Shown here one piece after another: positions 62,320-64,000 of a stretch of DNA of 64,000 nucleotides (position 1 is its first letter; each line of letters starts with the position of its first letter). Origin of the DNA: Chloroflexota bacterium. Its GTDB lineage: Bacteria; Chloroflexota; UBA6077; JACCZL01. The notes under the pieces were generated by a model. The model made no database searches. It was not told where the DNA came from and was given only the letters and a program-made list of their open reading frames with translations. Position numbers and translations under genes: made by a program. The stretch spans positions 62,001 to 126,000 of the forward strand of contig JADLFM010000050.1 in assembly GCA_020845495.1 (NCBI GenBank), read 5' to 3'.

Positions 62320-63156
62320 ATGGTTCTCGACTCGAAAGCAATGGAGTGGGGGAGCTCGCAAGGGCTCGACAGCGCCACGCTCAAGAAGGCCCGCATCCCG
62401 ATCTACGGGAAGTGGTACTTCCCGGACCTGCCTGCCAACGTGCCGCTGATCAATCTGAGTACTGGTGAGACCGAGACCTTCCCCCCGGGTTATCGGGCGG
62501 GCGCGATCCTCTACGTCAAGCGGGAGGATCTCGAGCGCGCAGGACTCGGGCAATTCAAGCGGTCCGCGCCGACGCCGCCGCCGTCCGAGGCCGTGCCTGA
62601 GGTTGACGCTGCGGCTGCGGCGCCGGTGCCGCCTCGGCCGGTGCCGCCTCGGCCAGTGCCGCCCCGACCGGTACCGCCACGGCCGTCCTCAGCAGCGCCG
62701 ACTGCTCCGACGCCACACCAGCCGCCTCCCGACTTACCGACACCACACCTCGATCCAACCCACCTGGCTCCGAACATCGCGCAAGGGCCGGCTCACGCGG
62801 CTGCAATCGCGCTCGAGTCGTACGGCACTGCCGAGATGTCGCCATCCGCCATCGCGCGAGAGCATTCGCACCCGGGCGCGGGGGTCTACATCAAGATCGC
62901 CTTCATCCTCGCGGTGATCACGGCGGTCGAGGTGCTGACCTTCTACATGCCGGAGTTCCAGCCGATTCTCGTCGAAATCCTGCTGGTCCTATCGGCCGCG
63001 AAGTTCCTGCTGGTCGCGATGTTCTTCATGCATCTGAAGTTCGACCACACGTCCTTCGCCGTGTACTTCGGCGGCGGGATACTGTTAGCGATGTGTATCT
63101 TCCTGGGCGTGATGTTCCTGGCCATCGGCTCGCATGGCTGGCCAGGCGGCTACTGA
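62320..63156 (+). CDS. Subunit IV-like oxidase protein with N-terminal extra domain
   Basis: 278 aa, 10 nt after ctaE. Residues ~185-278 match prokaryotic COX IV/CyoD-type subunits: three helices with VEVLTFYM, LVLSAAKFLLVAMFFMHLKFD and a last helix ending SHGWPGGY. Residues 1-~80 are a separate small domain (KKARIPIYGKWYFPDLP, TETFPPGYRAG) not usual for this subunit. Residues ~85-150 are a Pro-rich linker with four PVPPR repeats. The N-terminal domain may sit on the cytoplasmic side and help assembly; function unknown. Confidence 0.8.
   Translation: MVLDSKAMEWGSSQGLDSATLKKARIPIYGKWYFPDLPANVPLINLSTGETETFPPGYRAGAILYVKREDLERAGLGQFKRSAPTPPPSEAVPEVDAAAAAPVPPRPVPPRPVPPRPVPPRPSSAAPTAPTPHQPPPDLPTPHLDPTHLAPNIAQGPAHAAAIALESYGTAEMSPSAIAREHSHPGAGVYIKIAFILAVITAVEVLTFYMPEFQPILVEILLVLSAAKFLLVAMFFMHLKFDHTSFAVYFGGGILLAMCIFLGVMFLAIGSHGWPGGY
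62623..62682 (+). repeat. Four 15-bp repeats (PVPPR)
   Basis: CCGGTGCCGCCTCGG twice exactly, then two diverged copies at 62653 and 62668. They encode the Pro-rich linker of the subunit IV-like protein. Confidence 0.9.
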
Positions 63157-63168
63157 TCGCGTGCAGCG

Positions 63169-63198
63169 TTGGAACCGGGCAGACCTGCCCGGTTCCAA
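63169..63198 (+). terminator. 13-bp hairpin ending the oxidase operon
   Basis: TTGGAACCGGGCA (63169-63181) pairs with TGCCCGGTTCCAA (63186-63198), loop GACC, 12 nt after the stop. The remaining 230 nt to ctaG contain no gene; TAGACT at 63326-63331 is a possible -10 for ctaG. Confidence 0.75.
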
Positions 63199-63430
63199 TG
63201 ACGTTTCGTGCCGTAGCAGCCGTTCGTAGTGTTGCCGATCGAACTCAGTATGTCGTCGTCGATTGCGGGTTGCGGCCGATGGCACCCTGCATGTGCCAGC
63301 CGAACGCTGGCGGCGCTTGACGCGCTAGACTTTCGTCTGTAGGCCCGTACTACCACCTGGACGCCCTCGGCCGGTTCGTGCGGCCGACGTACGTCGAACC
63401 TACCCGAGCAGTGCCCTCGCGGAGACCGCC

Positions 63431-64000
63431 GTGCCATCCCCGATCCTGATGCTTCAGACCCAGCCGATCCCCGATTTCTCCTGGACATCCTGGTCAGGCG
63501 ATAGCACCCTGCGGGCCGGACTCGTCCTCCTGGCAGGGGTCTACCTGCTCGGTATCGGGCCGCTCCGCACGCGATACCGTCTCGGACCGCCCGTCAGCAA
63601 GGCCAGGATCGCCTGCTATCTGTTGGGTGTGCTGGTCCTGTTCATGTCGCTCGAAGGCCCGATCCACGAGTTGAGCGACTCGTACCTGTTCAGCGCGCAC
63701 ATGGTGCAGCACATGCTGATCACGTACGCCGGGCCGCCGCTGCTTCTACTGGGGATGCCGGCCTGGCTGATCCGGCCGGTCTTCAGGCTGCGCGGGGTGG
63801 GGCAGGTTGCTCGGTTCGTGACCAGACCGATTCTCGCCGCCGTGATCTTCAACTTCGTCTTCGCTGCCTACCACCTCCCGCAGATCTACGACACCATTCA
63901 GGCCGATCATACCTTCCACATCGCCGCCCACCTGGCGTTCATCGTGCTGGCCACGATTGCCTGGTGGCCGGTCCTCAGCCCGCTACCGGAACTGCCCGCT
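63431..64000 (+). CDS. ctaG: Cytochrome c oxidase assembly factor CtaG (caa3_CtaG), 3' truncated
   Basis: The frame from GTG 63431 (GCGGAGA upstream) is open for 190 codons to the end of the window, so no stop is seen. Helices at ~28-43, ~63-80, ~95-115, ~130-150 and ~160-180. Signature SLEGPIHELSDSYLFSAHMVQHMLITYAGPPLL(L), then FAAYHLPQIYD and HIAAHLAF, match caa3_CtaG membrane proteins. The paired His suggest copper handling. It assists CuB insertion or assembly of the oxidase encoded just upstream. Confidence 0.9.
   Translation, partial: MPSPILMLQTQPIPDFSWTSWSGDSTLRAGLVLLAGVYLLGIGPLRTRYRLGPPVSKARIACYLLGVLVLFMSLEGPIHELSDSYLFSAHMVQHMLITYAGPPLLLLGMPAWLIRPVFRLRGVGQVARFVTRPILAAVIFNFVFAAYHLPQIYDTIQADHTFHIAAHLAFIVLATIAWWPVLSPLPELPA

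Overview
The window is about 64 kb of GC-rich bacterial chromosome. It encodes some 57 proteins and one tRNA-Leu. I see no rRNA, CRISPR array, transposase or phage gene. Three things suggest a Chloroflexota member, perhaps near Thermomicrobia: coenzyme F420 genes beside an aerobic caa3-type oxidase in a non-actinobacterial setting, an LPXTG-anchored protein, and palindromic GC-rich intergenic repeats. The assignment is inferred from gene content, not from a marker gene.

Layout. 1-7.9 kb: end of a phosphotriesterase-like gene, an LPXTG surface protein, two membrane proteins, two degenerate receiver domains each tethered by a C-terminal membrane helix, a DivIVA-like coiled-coil protein and a stand-alone receiver. 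7.9-11.4 kb: pcrA/uvrD helicase and tRNA-Leu(CAG). 11.6-24.0 kb: an envelope region with a secreted glycoside hydrolase, two SGNH-fold proteins, an OpgC-type membrane acyltransferase fused to an alpha/beta-hydrolase-like domain, an MFS exporter, an alkaline-phosphatase-fold phosphodiesterase and a GT-C glycosyltransferase. 24.1-25.9 kb: an X-family DNA polymerase/PHP protein whose first two catalytic aspartates are asparagines. 26-32 kb: F420 genes (Ddn-like enzyme, cofD-cofC, and a stand-alone reductase resembling the FbiB C-terminal domain) with a CMD-like protein, a cupin and a ThiO-like oxidase.

32-43.8 kb: alcohol dehydrogenase, RecQ, a larB-DUF402-DUF92 run, a class III aminotransferase followed by a FolD homologue with an apparent CTG start and three replaced active-site residues, an M28 peptidase, and an acylphosphatase/lipase/hydrolase operon. 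44-54.7 kb: carbon metabolism (aldehyde dehydrogenase, SMP-30 lactonase, glycogen debranching enzyme, RpiB, galactonate-dehydratase-like enolase) around a GT2/GT-C pair. 54.8-57.2 kb: obg-nadD and a small membrane protein. 57.6-64 kb: two small membrane proteins, then ctaC-ctaD-ctaE-cox4-like, a strong terminator, and the start of ctaG, which runs off the window.

Regulatory signals. Several genes (larB, recQ, cofD, the FbiB-like reductase) have a TANNNT -10-like hexamer only 6-7 nt before the start codon, suggesting leaderless mRNAs. Many intergenic gaps and gene ends hold three- or four-fold tandem repeats of 15-19 bp or perfect palindromes. The most notable observations are the altered PolX and FolD active sites, the OpgC-hydrolase fusion locus with 11-bp-phased repeats at its promoter, and the membrane-tethered pseudo-receiver pair. 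No clearly new defence or mobile system was found.
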